Assembly (NCBI RefSeq): GCF_011682175.1
Contig: NZ_WHJG01000015.1
Span: 89,383 to 153,382 of the forward strand
Length of the DNA stretch: 64,000 nucleotides
Reading direction: 5' to 3'
Source: Massilia frigida
Lineage (GTDB): Bacteria; Pseudomonadota; Gammaproteobacteria; Burkholderiales; Burkholderiaceae_D
In this document: positions 24,440 to 34,488 of the stretch, one piece after another
Layout: each line of letters opens with the position of its first letter
Numbering within the stretch: position 1 is the stretch's first letter
The notes under the pieces: model-generated
What the model was told of the DNA's origin: nothing
The model's database searches: none
What the model saw: only the letters and a program-made list of their open reading frames with translations
Program-made: the position numbers and the translations under genes

Positions 24440-25585
24440 ATGGCCGGGCAACACTTCCGGGTCTGGTTCGGCGAGCGCGCCGCCACCAGCGACGAACTCA
24501 GACGGATCGAGGACATCGAGGTCACGCAGGAGATGGACGCTTTCTGGGAAGCGCGCCTGCGCATGGTCCTGTGCCTGGACGCCCAGGGCGCCTGGCTGCA
24601 CTGGCCGGGCGCTACCAGCGCGCCGTTCTCGCGCGTGCGGATCGAACTTGACAACGGCAGCGGGACCTTCACGCCGCTGATCGATGGACCGCTGACCAGC
24701 GTCGACGCCGCGCTCGATTCCCAGCCTGGCCGCAGCAGCGCAACCATGGTGGTGCGCGACGACAGCGCCTTCATGCACCGCGACGAGGAGACCGAGCCAC
24801 CGTTCCAGCGGCGCCGCGCCAGCGAGATCGCGCGCGAACTCTTCGGCCGCTTCGCGCAAATCGGCGAGACCCGGATCGAAGAGACCCCGGCCAGCCCGGC
24901 ATCGACGACCAGGCGCGGGACGGCCCTGCAATTCCTGCGCGAGCTCGGACGCACCTGCGACCGCCATGCCTATGTGCTGCCGGGCGAGCAGCCCGGAGCG
25001 AGCATCGGATGCTTCCTGCCCGACCCGGAAGGCCCGTCCGCCCTGCCGCCGCTGGTGTTGATCGGCGACCGGCGCAGCCTGGCCAGTGCCAGCGTGTTCC
25101 AGGATCCGGACGGCGGCGCGCGCACCCAGGCGCGCGTGCTGCGCGTAAACGACCAGGGCGAGACCACGTTCGACACCAGCGCCGCCGACCTCGGCCTGAT
25201 GCGCGACCTGCCGGCCCTGCCGGCCGATCTGACTCCGCGCCGCCTGCTGCACCCGGCGGACAACACGCGCGAAGACCCGGCCGGCGCGGCAAGCGCACAG
25301 GCGCGCCGCGACGGCTATGTCTACCATCTCAGCAGCCAGGTGATCCCCGGCTGCTATGCCGCGGTGCTCACGCCTTACCAGAAGGTGCGCATCGATGCCG
25401 GCGCCACGCCGTACAGCGGCGACTACCTGATCACCAAGGTGGTCCACCACATCACGCCGTCGCTGTACACGCAGCAGTTCGACGCCAAGGCCAATTCGCA
25501 GACCGAGATCGCAGGCGCCGCGGTGGCCGAAGCGCTCGGCGGCGGCGTGCAGATATCGGTCTCCGTCAGTGGGGGAATCTTCTGA
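24440..25585 (+). CDS. gpD/gp27-like baseplate hub protein
   Basis: A 381-residue protein of the phage late-control D/VgrG N-terminal (gp27) type that forms the trimeric hub under the tube. Motifs are FRVWFGERAATSDELRRIEDIEV, PLIDGPLTSVDAALDSQPG, ASEIARELFGRFAQIGET and TALQFLRELGRTCDRHAYV; the last is characteristic of gpD proteins. The C-terminal half has GYVYHLSSQVIPGCYAAVL and GDYLITKVVHHITPS. In Afp8/Pvc8 this part is fused to the spike; here the spike is the next gene, overlapping by one base. Confidence 0.88.
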   Translation: MAGQHFRVWFGERAATSDELRRIEDIEVTQEMDAFWEARLRMVLCLDAQGAWLHWPGATSAPFSRVRIELDNGSGTFTPLIDGPLTSVDAALDSQPGRSSATMVVRDDSAFMHRDEETEPPFQRRRASEIARELFGRFAQIGETRIEETPASPASTTRRGTALQFLRELGRTCDRHAYVLPGEQPGASIGCFLPDPEGPSALPPLVLIGDRRSLASASVFQDPDGGARTQARVLRVNDQGETTFDTSAADLGLMRDLPALPADLTPRRLLHPADNTREDPAGAASAQARRDGYVYHLSSQVIPGCYAAVLTPYQKVRIDAGATPYSGDYLITKVVHHITPSLYTQQFDAKANSQTEIAGAAVAEALGGGVQISVSVSGGIF

Positions 25586-26154
25586 TGAACGACATGGAGC
25601 ACCTCGGGCGGCTGGTCGAGCGCACCGCGACCAGCTACTTCGGAAAATACCGTGGCCAGGTCACCGACGTCGACGACCCGCTCGGCCAGGGCCGTATCCG
25701 CGCCACCGTGCCGGCCGTAATGCACGAGCATGAATGCGACTGGGCGCTGCCGGCGGTGCCGTTCGCCGGTGCCCAACATGGCATGCTGATGCTGCCCGCG
25801 ATCGGCGCGGGCGTATGGATCGAGTTCGAGGCAGGCAATATCAACACCCCGATCTGGTCCGGAACCTGGTGGGCCGAACACGAGAAGCCCGACGACGCCG
25901 AGGCCCAGGTGCGCGTGATCGTCTCCGAGAATGGCCACAAGGTGGTCCTCAACGACAAAAATGACGAGCTGACGCTGACCCATGGCAGCGGCCCGGAAAT
26001 CAAACTCACCGCCACCGAGATCATTCTCAGCTGTGGCCAGTGCGAGCTGCGCATCAGCGGCGACAACATCTCGCTGAACAACGGCGTGATCAAGGTCGGC
26101 ATTGCGGGGGTCAGCCTGGTCAATGGCGCGATGGCGTTCGGAGTACCGCCATGA
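25585..26154 (+). CDS. gpV/gp5-like spike protein
   Basis: The 189-residue central spike. An OB-fold part at about residues 18-95 (YFGKYRGQVTDVDDPLGQGRIRA, split here as YFGKYRGQVTDVDDP and GQGRIRATVP; then GAGVWIEFEAGNINTPIWSG) is followed by a repetitive beta-helix needle (TLTHGSGPEIKLTATEIIL, ISGDNISLNNGVIKV). It ends at GVPP directly before the tip gene. The start codon shares one base with the previous stop (TGATG), and ATGA overlaps the following gene. Confidence 0.9.
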   Translation: MNDMEHLGRLVERTATSYFGKYRGQVTDVDDPLGQGRIRATVPAVMHEHECDWALPAVPFAGAQHGMLMLPAIGAGVWIEFEAGNINTPIWSGTWWAEHEKPDDAEAQVRVIVSENGHKVVLNDKNDELTLTHGSGPEIKLTATEIILSCGQCELRISGDNISLNNGVIKVGIAGVSLVNGAMAFGVPP

Positions 26155-26477
26155 TCCCGATCCTGACCACCAGCAGCAGCGTCATGTGCCCGCACGGCGG
26201 CCAGGCGATCCTCGTCACCAGCAATGCCGAGATGATACTCGACGGTGCGCCGGCGCTGCTGCAGACCGACAGCCACCTGATCGTCGGCTGCGCCTTCGTG
26301 CCTGCCGCGCCGTCGCCCTGCACCAGCATCCGCTGGATCACGGGTGCGGCCCAGGCCACGGTGCATGGCGTGCCGGTGCTGCTGCAGAACAGTATCGGCC
26401 TGTGCCTGAACGCACTCCAGGCGCCGCAGGGAATCGCCATCGTGGTGCAAGTGCAGCAGAACGCAAAGGGGCTCTGA
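26151..26477 (+). CDS. PAAR-like spike tip protein
   Basis: A 108-residue small beta protein that should cap the spike needle. It begins with a PILTTSSSVMCPHGGQAILV segment, has a second Cys pair region (VGCAFVPAAPSPCTSIRW) and ends in repeated short strands. This Cys/His arrangement (Met-Cys-Pro-His-Gly-Gly) is common in PAAR-like tips of eCIS (Afp10 position). Gene order, spike then tip then gp25, supports the call. ATGA overlap with the spike gene. Confidence 0.8.
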   Translation: MIPILTTSSSVMCPHGGQAILVTSNAEMILDGAPALLQTDSHLIVGCAFVPAAPSPCTSIRWITGAAQATVHGVPVLLQNSIGLCLNALQAPQGIAIVVQVQQNAKGL

Positions 26478-26864
26478 ATGACGCTCTCGAACGGCCGCCA
26501 CCTGGCCTTTCCCTTCCGGATCGGTGGCGATGGACGCACCGCCGCGCCGCTCGATGACGGCGCGCAGGTGCGCGATGAATTGCTGCAGCTCTTGCTGACC
26601 AGCCCAGGCGAGCGCCTGTTCCTGCCCGAATTCGGCGGCGGCGTGCGCAAGCTGGTGTTCGAACCGGCGTCGGAAGCCCTGCGCGGCGTGGTCAAGGCGC
26701 GCATTACCAATGGGCTGTCGCGCTGGCTGGGCCACCGGCTTACCGTCGACATGATCGACGTGACCTGGGACGACGCCGCCGCCACGCTCGAAGTGAGCGT
26801 CAAGTACCGTCCCGCCGGCAGCGCCGATTCGCGCGTCGTCAAGTTCCAGCGCCGTTCCAACTAA
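26478..26864 (+). CDS. gp25/GPW-like baseplate wedge protein
   Basis: The 128-residue lysozyme-like wedge subunit (Afp9 type). Hallmarks are the LAFPFRIGGDGRTA start, the EQR-like core VRDELLQLLLTSPGERLFLPEFGGGVRKLVFEP (seen as LLLTSPGERLFLPEFGGG) and the C-terminal strands LEVSVKYRPAG. It begins directly after the tip gene's stop codon. Confidence 0.93.
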   Translation: MTLSNGRHLAFPFRIGGDGRTAAPLDDGAQVRDELLQLLLTSPGERLFLPEFGGGVRKLVFEPASEALRGVVKARITNGLSRWLGHRLTVDMIDVTWDDAAATLEVSVKYRPAGSADSRVVKFQRRSN

Positions 26865-26876
26865 GCCGCCACTTTC

Positions 26877-29441
26877 ATGACCGCCATCACCTTCCCCGAC
26901 CTGCTAGACGACCGCGCCGACGTACTCAAGAGCCACGGGCTGGATGGACTCGGGCTGGCCCTGGTGTCCTTGCCGCCGGGGCCGGGACCCGGCCATGCCG
27001 ACCTCGAACTGCGCTTCATCAACGGCCTGCACGTCGCTGCAATCCTGGCCTACATCGGCGCCGACCCGGTGCGCGCACGCCAGGTGCTGCGCATACGCGG
27101 CGGCACGCGCATCATCGCCGGCAGCGCGCGCGGCCAGGTGCAGGTGACGGCGGTGAGCGCCATCGACGCGACGCGCGTGTCGTTGCGCATCGCGCCGGTC
27201 GGCGACTACTCGACCTACACGCTCGAACTGGTCTGGGATGCGCACCTGATCGATCCCCTGTTCAGCGCGATCGGGTTCAAGTTCCGCCCGGGGTGCTTCA
27301 CCAATGACTGCGCACCACGCCAGGGCGGCCGTGCCCTGGCCCCCGCCCCGCACATCGACTACCTGGCCAAGGACTATGACTCGTTCCGCCATACGCTGAT
27401 GGTGGCGATGGCCGAACGCGTCCCAGGCTGGGCCAGCACCAGCGAAGCCGATCACGACCAGGTGCTGATCGACCTGTTCGCCGCCGCCGCCGACGAATTG
27501 AGCGACTACCAGGACCGGGTCGCCGCCGAAGCCTACCTGGCGACTACCCGCAAGCGTGTCTCGCTGGCCCGCCACGCGCGGCTGGTGGACTACCATCTCG
27601 GCGAGGGCAACCAGGCCAGCACCTGGCTGGCACTCGAGGTCGCCGCCGGCAAAGTGCCGTTCACGCTCGACGACCAGGAGCTCGTTGTGTGGAGCGGCGC
27701 CAACCCGGCGACGGCCGGCGCCGTGTATTTCGCCAGCCGCCAGCAACCGATTGCGCCGCCCAGGCTGCGCCAGCGGCTCGACCCCTTGCTGAATCGCCTG
27801 CGCCTGCATACCTGGGGCGACGCCAGGCCGGCGCTCGCAGGCGGCAGCACGGGCGCCGACATTGCGCCGCTGCCGGGGCTGGCCACGCAGGCCGCGGCCG
27901 ATGCGCTGCGCGACCTGGTTCGCAACGGCCTGTGGCGTGAAATGCTGATCGCCGAGGTGCTGAACCCCTTGAGCGGGGCGCTTCCCGGGCGCAACCGCGC
28001 CAAGCGGCAAATACTGCGCCTGCTGGCAGGCGGCGACCTTGAGCGCGGTGCCGCCGTATCGATCTTCGATCCGGTCGCTTCCACCTGGCTCGTGCGCGTG
28101 AACTGGCGCGAAGAAGACGCGCTCGCCTTCGACTACAGCTTCAGTACCTTTTGCCCCGGTCCGCCACCGACGACGATCCAAGACGTGTCCCTGTTCTTCG
28201 GCAATCTCCTGCCGGTGTACGAAGGCCGCCCGCTGCAGGTCGATTTCCACGAGCCGGGCGCCGTCCTGGCGTCGGACACCGACAGCGTAAAGCAGCGCCA
28301 CTACACCCGCATGGACCGCAACAAGGATGGGCGCGACTGGGTGCTCGCGCAGCTGCCCGACGCCGGGCCGCTGGCCTACCGGCCAAGCGGACGCGGCTTG
28401 GCGCCGAGCGGCGAAGAGCCGGCGCGCTCGACCCTGGTGCTGCAGGTCGAACTGCCCGGCGGGCACGTCGATCCCTGGGATGAAGTCGAAAGCCTGGTGC
28501 ACAGCGACGATTCGGCCGAAAACGGCGATCACTACATGGTCGAGACCGACGAGCGGCAGCGCAGCCTGCTGCGCTTCGGGAATGGCATCAATGGCCGCCT
28601 GCTGGCGCCGAACGCCATCGTGCATGCGGCCTACCAGGTCGGCGGCGGGCACGCCGGCAACGTCGGCGCCGAGCAGCTGGTCAATCTCCAGCCCCTGCTC
28701 GGGACCAAAAGCGGCGCCCTGACCGGCGCGACCAATCCACTCGACGTGACCGATGGCCGCGACCCGGAACCGGCCGAGCGGATCCGCCGCAACGCGCCCG
28801 AAGCCTTCCGCGCCCGCCAGCTGCGCGCCGTCACGCCGGCCGATTACGTCCGGCGTGCCGAAGAGGTCAGCGGCGTCGCGCGCGCGGTGGCGCGCTATGC
28901 ATGGACCGGTAGCTGGCGCACCGTGCGCGTCGCGGTCGACCCGGCCGGATTCGTGGCCGTGGGTGACGCCCGTTCCGACGCACTATGGGACGAGCTGCGC
29001 CCGCGCGTGGCCGCCCACCTCGAAGCGGTGCGCCTGATCGGCGAAGACATCGAGCTGCGCCCGCCTCGCTACGTGCCGTTGGAGATACACGTCAAGCTCT
29101 GCGCCAGGCCGGATACCTGGCGCGAAGACTTGCGCTTCGTGCTGGAGCAGGAATTCTCCGATGGCTGGACCGCCGACGGCCGACGCGCTTTTTTTCATCC
29201 GGACGAGTGGACCTTCGGCCAGGCGCTGCACCGCAGCGCGATCGAAGGCCGCATCGTCCGGATCGCCGGCGTCGAGCACGTGGTCAGCATCGGCATGAAG
29301 CGCTTCTCGGCGCCGCAACCGGGCGTGCCGGGCGCCGACATGCTATCGATCGGTGTCGACGAGGTGGTGCTGCTTGCCAACGACCCCGACCATCTTGAGC
29401 GCGGCCTGATCCGTTTCGATATCCAGGGCGGGAGACGCTAA
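26877..29441 (+). CDS. Baseplate wedge protein, J-type (Afp11-like)
   Basis: An 854-residue putative baseplate assembly protein of the kind that pairs with a second, longer homologue in eCIS. Recognisable parts are PHIDYLAKDYDSFRHTLMVAM, DQVLIDLFAAAADELSDYQDRVAAEAYL (seen as DLFAAAADELSDYQDRVA), RHARLVDYHLGEGNQA, and the J-domain near the C-terminus with RARQLRAVTPADYVRRAEEV and GVARAVARYAW. It packs around gp25 at the hub periphery. The next gene starts inside its stop codon (TAATG). Confidence 0.92.
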   Translation: MTAITFPDLLDDRADVLKSHGLDGLGLALVSLPPGPGPGHADLELRFINGLHVAAILAYIGADPVRARQVLRIRGGTRIIAGSARGQVQVTAVSAIDATRVSLRIAPVGDYSTYTLELVWDAHLIDPLFSAIGFKFRPGCFTNDCAPRQGGRALAPAPHIDYLAKDYDSFRHTLMVAMAERVPGWASTSEADHDQVLIDLFAAAADELSDYQDRVAAEAYLATTRKRVSLARHARLVDYHLGEGNQASTWLALEVAAGKVPFTLDDQELVVWSGANPATAGAVYFASRQQPIAPPRLRQRLDPLLNRLRLHTWGDARPALAGGSTGADIAPLPGLATQAAADALRDLVRNGLWREMLIAEVLNPLSGALPGRNRAKRQILRLLAGGDLERGAAVSIFDPVASTWLVRVNWREEDALAFDYSFSTFCPGPPPTTIQDVSLFFGNLLPVYEGRPLQVDFHEPGAVLASDTDSVKQRHYTRMDRNKDGRDWVLAQLPDAGPLAYRPSGRGLAPSGEEPARSTLVLQVELPGGHVDPWDEVESLVHSDDSAENGDHYMVETDERQRSLLRFGNGINGRLLAPNAIVHAAYQVGGGHAGNVGAEQLVNLQPLLGTKSGALTGATNPLDVTDGRDPEPAERIRRNAPEAFRARQLRAVTPADYVRRAEEVSGVARAVARYAWTGSWRTVRVAVDPAGFVAVGDARSDALWDELRPRVAAHLEAVRLIGEDIELRPPRYVPLEIHVKLCARPDTWREDLRFVLEQEFSDGWTADGRRAFFHPDEWTFGQALHRSAIEGRIVRIAGVEHVVSIGMKRFSAPQPGVPGADMLSIGVDEVVLLANDPDHLERGLIRFDIQGGRR

Positions 29442-32110
29442 TGGCCTGCAATCCCTTGATCACCGACGCGTTCGATTTCCCGCGCCGCGCCAGCAACCGT
29501 CCCGGCCTGGCGCGCATCGCCTACCGCATCGGGCGCTATCCGGATTTCGTCGAAGCGATGATGCGCAATATCGACGCCGCCCCCGAACTGGCCGCATGGA
29601 CCCACCGCGACCCCGACGATCCGGGTATCGCCCTGCTCCAGGGGGCCGCGATCCTGGGCGACATCCTCGCTTTCTACCAGGAGCACTACGCCAACGAAGC
29701 GTTCCTGCGCACCGCGGCGTGGCGCGAGAGCGTGGCGGAGCTGGTGCGCCTGACCGGCTACCGGCTCGCTCCCGGCATCGGCGGGCGCGCCACCCTGGCG
29801 ATCGAGGCGCGCGGCAGCCTGCCGGTCACGATACACAAGGGTTTCCCGGTCAAGGCCGAGCTGAAGGACCTGCCTGTCCCGGCCGATTTCCAGACCGACG
29901 CCGAATTGATCGCGTGGCCGCACCTTGGCCGCTTCAACCTGTATCGCGCGCGGCGCTACCCGCCCCGCCTCGGGGTTGGCGCGACATCGTTCGACGTGGC
30001 CGGGATCGACGGCGCCGCCGATTCGGCCAGTCTGGCCGCCTTCGAACTGAAGGCCGGTGAACGATTGCTGCTGCTCCCGCCCGAACCGGCGTGGACCTCG
30101 GTCGCAGGGGCGATCGAGGACACGCAGGCGCCACAGGTCGTGAAGGTGAAGAATGTGACGCGGCTGCTCGGCCGCGTGATCGTCGAGATCGAGGGCGCAC
30201 TTCAAAGTGAGTGGAACCAGCCGGTGCGGGCGTATCGCATCAACCGCAGTTTCCGCCATTTTGGCCATAACGCACCGCCGAAAACCGTCGCCACCATCAA
30301 GGACAACAGCGGCAAGATCACCGGTTCGTCGGAAAGCGACACCGCCTTCTACCGCCATGTGGATGCGGGCCACGACTGCGTCGCCAGCAGTGCATCGACG
30401 GCGCTGACGCCTGTCTCCATACCGCTCGACACCGAAGTGGGCGACCTGCATGAAGGTATGCGGGTAGTGGTGCAGGTGCGCCTGAGGCTCAATACTGTCA
30501 AGTTCGTGGCGCTGAGCGTGGTGCGCACGGTGGTGGCCCAGCGCGGCCAGTCGATCGGATTCGGCAACCTCCATGCAGCGAGCACGCTGCTCACGCTCGA
30601 CCAGCCGCTGATCAAGTACGTACGGTCGCCCTCCTCGGGCACCTTGCAGGCCGACGTGCGGGACTACCGGATTTTCGAGGTCACCAGTGCGCCGCTGGCC
30701 TTGCAGCCGGTATCGTCGCCCGAGGCGAGCGGCTTTGCGGACGGTACCGACGCCCTGGCCTTCTATGGCAAGGCGGTGGAAGCGCAGGCGCTCGCCGGCC
30801 GGCGCCTGTGGCTGTCACGCGATGACGACGCCGTCGAACTGGTCTGCAACAACCAGCTGGCCGACTTCGCCGCTGCCACGCCCGACGTGGCACGGATGTG
30901 GCTGTTGAGCTTCAATCGGGCACCCGCGCCCTTTGTGCACGCCGACTTCGACGAGGCTGCCCCCACCGTCACCGTGTTCGGCAACCTGGTCGACGCCTCG
31001 CAGGGCAAGGTCGAGCGCGACGCGGTACTCGGCAATGGCGACCAGCGGCAGCGCTGGCAGACCTTCGCGCTGCCCAAGGCGCCGCTGACCTATTTCCTGT
31101 CCGCCGCCACATTCCCGCCACACGCTCCGGCACTGGAAATCTGGGTCAACGCCCGGCTGTGGCGCCGTGTAGACGCATTCTACGGTCACGGACCGGCCGA
31201 CACCATCTACATCGTGCGCGAAGATGGCGACGACCGCAGCTTCGTGCAGTTCGGCGACGGCGAGACCGGGGCCCGCCTGCCTTCGGGACTGAATAACGTG
31301 GTCGCGCAGTACCGCAGCGGCAGCGGCGCCCATGGGCCGATCAAGCCGGGCGCGACGCCGACCGCCAGCGAGCGGCCGCCGGGATTCGACAAGCTGTCCC
31401 TGGCCGGCATCGTGTCGGGCGGCGCCGCGCCCGAAGACGCGGAAAAGGCGCGCGAGGCCGCCCCCGGCAAGGTGCAAAGCCTGGGACGCCTGGTCAGCAT
31501 CGCCGATTACGAAACCGAGACCCTGGCCGTGCCCGGCGTGGTCGCCGCCAGCGCGGCCTGGGACCTGGCCGACGGCGTGCCGGCCGTGATCTTGCGCGTG
31601 CTGCTCGCGGCTGGCCGCGAAACCGAGTTCGAGGCGGTACGCAAGGCGCTGGTCCATGCACAGCGCTGCCGCGGCCCCGACCGGTTTGCGCTGGTGATCG
31701 AACAAGCCTGGTTGCGTTACGCCTTCGTCGACGTGGTGTACGCACGCGACCCGCGCTACCGGCAAGCGGATATCGAGGCCGATATCTTTCGCCAACTGGG
31801 GCTTTCCGGGGTTGGCGCCGACGAGCGCAAGGGCATGTTCGGCCTGCATGCGCGCCGTCTCGGCCAGCCTGAATACGCGAGCGGCATCGAAGGCCGGCTG
31901 CAGAACGTGGCCGGCGTGGTGTGGTGCAAAGTGAGCGCACTGGGCTTGTTCGGCACCACCCTGACCGACCCGGCGGCCCAGCCCTTGCCCGCCGCGCCGC
32001 GCACCAATGCGGCGGTGCTGCCCTGCGCACCGCGCGAGCTGCTCCAGCTAGCAAAGCAGCACCTGAGCATCTCGTGCGTCGACGAACCATCAGCGGGAGA
32101 ATGCGCATGA
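29441..32110 (+). CDS. Baseplate wedge protein, J-type (Afp12-like)
   Basis: An 889-residue second wedge protein. The N-terminus has DDPGIALLQGAAILGDILAFYQEHYANEAFL (seen as GDILAFYQEHYANEAFL) and VRLTGYRLAPGIGGRATLA, standard for this family. Further on are QFGDGETGARLPSGLNNVVAQYR and the J-type segment SLGRLVSIADYETETLAVPGV. It differs from its neighbour mainly by a long central beta region (about residues 170-620). In known eCIS structures the two wedge proteins form heterodimers. The stop overlaps the start of the next gene. Confidence 0.92.
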   Translation: MACNPLITDAFDFPRRASNRPGLARIAYRIGRYPDFVEAMMRNIDAAPELAAWTHRDPDDPGIALLQGAAILGDILAFYQEHYANEAFLRTAAWRESVAELVRLTGYRLAPGIGGRATLAIEARGSLPVTIHKGFPVKAELKDLPVPADFQTDAELIAWPHLGRFNLYRARRYPPRLGVGATSFDVAGIDGAADSASLAAFELKAGERLLLLPPEPAWTSVAGAIEDTQAPQVVKVKNVTRLLGRVIVEIEGALQSEWNQPVRAYRINRSFRHFGHNAPPKTVATIKDNSGKITGSSESDTAFYRHVDAGHDCVASSASTALTPVSIPLDTEVGDLHEGMRVVVQVRLRLNTVKFVALSVVRTVVAQRGQSIGFGNLHAASTLLTLDQPLIKYVRSPSSGTLQADVRDYRIFEVTSAPLALQPVSSPEASGFADGTDALAFYGKAVEAQALAGRRLWLSRDDDAVELVCNNQLADFAAATPDVARMWLLSFNRAPAPFVHADFDEAAPTVTVFGNLVDASQGKVERDAVLGNGDQRQRWQTFALPKAPLTYFLSAATFPPHAPALEIWVNARLWRRVDAFYGHGPADTIYIVREDGDDRSFVQFGDGETGARLPSGLNNVVAQYRSGSGAHGPIKPGATPTASERPPGFDKLSLAGIVSGGAAPEDAEKAREAAPGKVQSLGRLVSIADYETETLAVPGVVAASAAWDLADGVPAVILRVLLAAGRETEFEAVRKALVHAQRCRGPDRFALVIEQAWLRYAFVDVVYARDPRYRQADIEADIFRQLGLSGVGADERKGMFGLHARRLGQPEYASGIEGRLQNVAGVVWCKVSALGLFGTTLTDPAAQPLPAAPRTNAAVLPCAPRELLQLAKQHLSISCVDEPSAGECA

Positions 32111-34479
32111 AGCCACCACCGAGCGTGCCGCTGTTCGAGCGCCTGCCCGAGATCTACCGCACGCGCGACGTCGAGCAGACGCCGCCAAACCCCTTGCGCG
32201 CCTACCTGGCTGCGGCCGAGGGGCCGTTCAGCGCCCTGCACCAGAACATCGGCCAGTTCTATGAAGACCTGTTCATCGACACCTGCGACGACTGGGTCAT
32301 CCCCTACATCGCCGACCTGCTCGGCGCCACCCACCTGAAGGGCGATCCGCGCACGCTGCGGGCCGACGTGGCGGACACGATCGCGCTGCGCCGGCGCAAG
32401 GGAACGCTGGGCGCGATCGAACGGCTGGCCGTCAATCTCACAGGATGGGCCTGCCGTGGCGTGGAACTGCGCGTCAACCTTGGCTGGTCGCAGCACCTGA
32501 ACCACCAGCGCCCCGACGCCGGCGGGTCGCCGCCTTATGGCGACCCGCTGCGCACGCGCTTCGACGTTCCGCGCGGCGGCAGCGCCCCGCTGCGCGACCC
32601 GGCCGCCCTGGCCCTGCTCGGCACGCCGTTCGACAACTTCGCCTGCACGGCCGACGTCAAGCCGGCGCAGGGCGATGCGCGCCACGTCAACCTGCCCAAC
32701 CTGGCGATCTTCGTGTGGCGCCTGGCTGCCTACCGGCTGGCGCGCGTGCTGCCGCTGGCCAAGGGCAGCGTCGATCTCGGTCCGCAGCCCGCCGGCCTGG
32801 CGCGCTTTGCGCTGCGCTTCGACCTGCATCCGCTCGACCTGCCGGTGCGCCTGTTCAACACCAGCCGCCCCGGCTTCCTGCGCCCGGACACCTCGGGCGG
32901 CGTGGTCTCGCCGCTGACCGAGCCCGACGCGGTGCCCGGCCCCATGCTCGCGGCCAGGCTCACCAGCGGGACAAAGGCAGGGCGTCCCGGCGATTACGTG
33001 GGTGTCGACTTCTACGATGCCGCCGCCACGCCGCCGCATGGTTTCGATCTTGGCGACACCGGCCTTCAGCTTTGGCTGCCGCACACGCTGGCCCCCTTGC
33101 TGGTGCCCCAGGCGCCAGCCACCGAATGGCAATGGCGCTTCCGGGGCGACACCCTGTGCGCCTGGGAGAGCGGCCTGCGCCGGCCGCTGGGGAGCGGCGA
33201 GATCGTCATCGACCCCGCCATCGGGCGCGTGCTGATCGGCCTGGACAGCGCGGCCCAGGCGGCCGAACTCATCGTGCCCGACGGTAGCGGCCTGCGTTCG
33301 CGCATGTTCGCCAGCTTTACCTACGGCGCCGCCGGGCCGGTCGGCGCGCATCCGCTCACCCGCCGCTTCGAAGCACACACCAGCGGCACCGACCTGCGCC
33401 TGGTGGGCGACATCCCGGGCGGGGTCACGCTGCAGGCGGCGCTCGCCGGCCTGGCTACGGCGAGCAAACCGGTGGTGATCGAGATTCACGACAGCCTGGT
33501 GCACCGGATCGACTTGTCGTTACTGCCCGGCACCACGATCGACGGCACCCTGTCGCTGCGGCTGGCCGAGGGGCTGACCATCCGCGCCGCCGGTGAACAC
33601 CGCCCGCTCGTGCTGCTGGCCCAGCCGCTGTCGCTGCGCCCGCTCACAGCGGCCGCGGCCGCGCCCTTCACGCCGCAGGTGCGGCTCGAGGGCCTGTACC
33701 TCGCGCCCGACCCGTCCGCGCCATTCCCGGCTGGCCACGCGCTGATCGATCGGGTTGCCGTGGCGCGCCTCGAGATTATCGGCTGCACGCTCGCACCGGG
33801 CGGGCACAGCTTGCGCGACGGCACCCGCGCACCGATGCAGCCGGCGCTGCGCCTGGTCGACGGCTACGGCTTTGCCGCCGCGGCCGATGCCGAGGCCTTC
33901 GTGCCCACCCCCGACATCGTCATCTCGCGCTCGATCACCGGGTCGATCGGCGTGGACCCGCGCTACCGGCTCGAGATCCAGGAGAGCATCGTCGATGCCG
34001 GCCTCGGCTTGCGCGATGCGCCCTCCGGCGTGCTGGCGATCGGGGCGGCCACCAGTCCCGCCACGAACTGGGGCGCCGACCTGCACTTCGACGGGCTGAC
34101 CTGCTTCGGCGCGCTGCGCGTGGCATCCGTCGGCGGGCTGGGCGGGATCTTCACGCAGCCCTTCGAGGTGCTGGACAACCAGCACGGCTGCATCAAGTGG
34201 AGCGCTTTCAGCGGCGCCGGCGACCGGCTTCCGCCCAACCATTTTTGCGTCTTCGCGGGCGCGGCCCGCATCGTCTTCAGTTCCGAGCGGTTCAACGATC
34301 CGGGCTACGCGCAATTGGCCCGCGAATCGAGCCGCGCGGTGCGCGAACTTGGGCCGGGCGACGATGCGATGGGCGCCTTCGGTTTCACGCTGGAAGCGCA
34401 CAAGTGGACCAATCTTCAGGTGCGCTTGCGCGAATTCATACCGGTCGGCGTGCGTCCGCTGCTGATGCCGGTAACTTAA
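32107..34479 (+). CDS. Tail protein I-like baseplate/fibre-attachment protein
   Basis: A 790-residue protein. Residues about 1-130 match the P2 gpI-like phage tail protein family (PLFERLPEIYRTRDV, FYEDLFIDTCDDWVIPYIADLLGA, RGTLGAIERL-type segment as RRRKGTLGAIERLAVNLTG). The remainder is a long beta-rich part (residues 390-760), possibly a beta-helix, ending in FIPVGVRPLLMPVT. Comparable large proteins sit at the end of eCIS baseplate gene sets and could hold fibres. The ATG at 32107 is preferred over 32101 because the GGGAGAA site is better spaced; both share the frame. Confidence 0.8.
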   Translation: MKPPPSVPLFERLPEIYRTRDVEQTPPNPLRAYLAAAEGPFSALHQNIGQFYEDLFIDTCDDWVIPYIADLLGATHLKGDPRTLRADVADTIALRRRKGTLGAIERLAVNLTGWACRGVELRVNLGWSQHLNHQRPDAGGSPPYGDPLRTRFDVPRGGSAPLRDPAALALLGTPFDNFACTADVKPAQGDARHVNLPNLAIFVWRLAAYRLARVLPLAKGSVDLGPQPAGLARFALRFDLHPLDLPVRLFNTSRPGFLRPDTSGGVVSPLTEPDAVPGPMLAARLTSGTKAGRPGDYVGVDFYDAAATPPHGFDLGDTGLQLWLPHTLAPLLVPQAPATEWQWRFRGDTLCAWESGLRRPLGSGEIVIDPAIGRVLIGLDSAAQAAELIVPDGSGLRSRMFASFTYGAAGPVGAHPLTRRFEAHTSGTDLRLVGDIPGGVTLQAALAGLATASKPVVIEIHDSLVHRIDLSLLPGTTIDGTLSLRLAEGLTIRAAGEHRPLVLLAQPLSLRPLTAAAAAPFTPQVRLEGLYLAPDPSAPFPAGHALIDRVAVARLEIIGCTLAPGGHSLRDGTRAPMQPALRLVDGYGFAAAADAEAFVPTPDIVISRSITGSIGVDPRYRLEIQESIVDAGLGLRDAPSGVLAIGAATSPATNWGADLHFDGLTCFGALRVASVGGLGGIFTQPFEVLDNQHGCIKWSAFSGAGDRLPPNHFCVFAGAARIVFSSERFNDPGYAQLARESSRAVRELGPGDDAMGAFGFTLEAHKWTNLQVRLREFIPVGVRPLLMPVT

Positions 34480-34488
34480 AGGGACTAT

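Noticed and set aside
15880..34479. Contractile prophage or type VI secretion system
   Set aside because: No capsid, terminase, integrase or lysis genes, and no TssJ/L/M membrane complex or ClpV; the DUF4255, AAA+ and DUF4157 genes are eCIS-specific.
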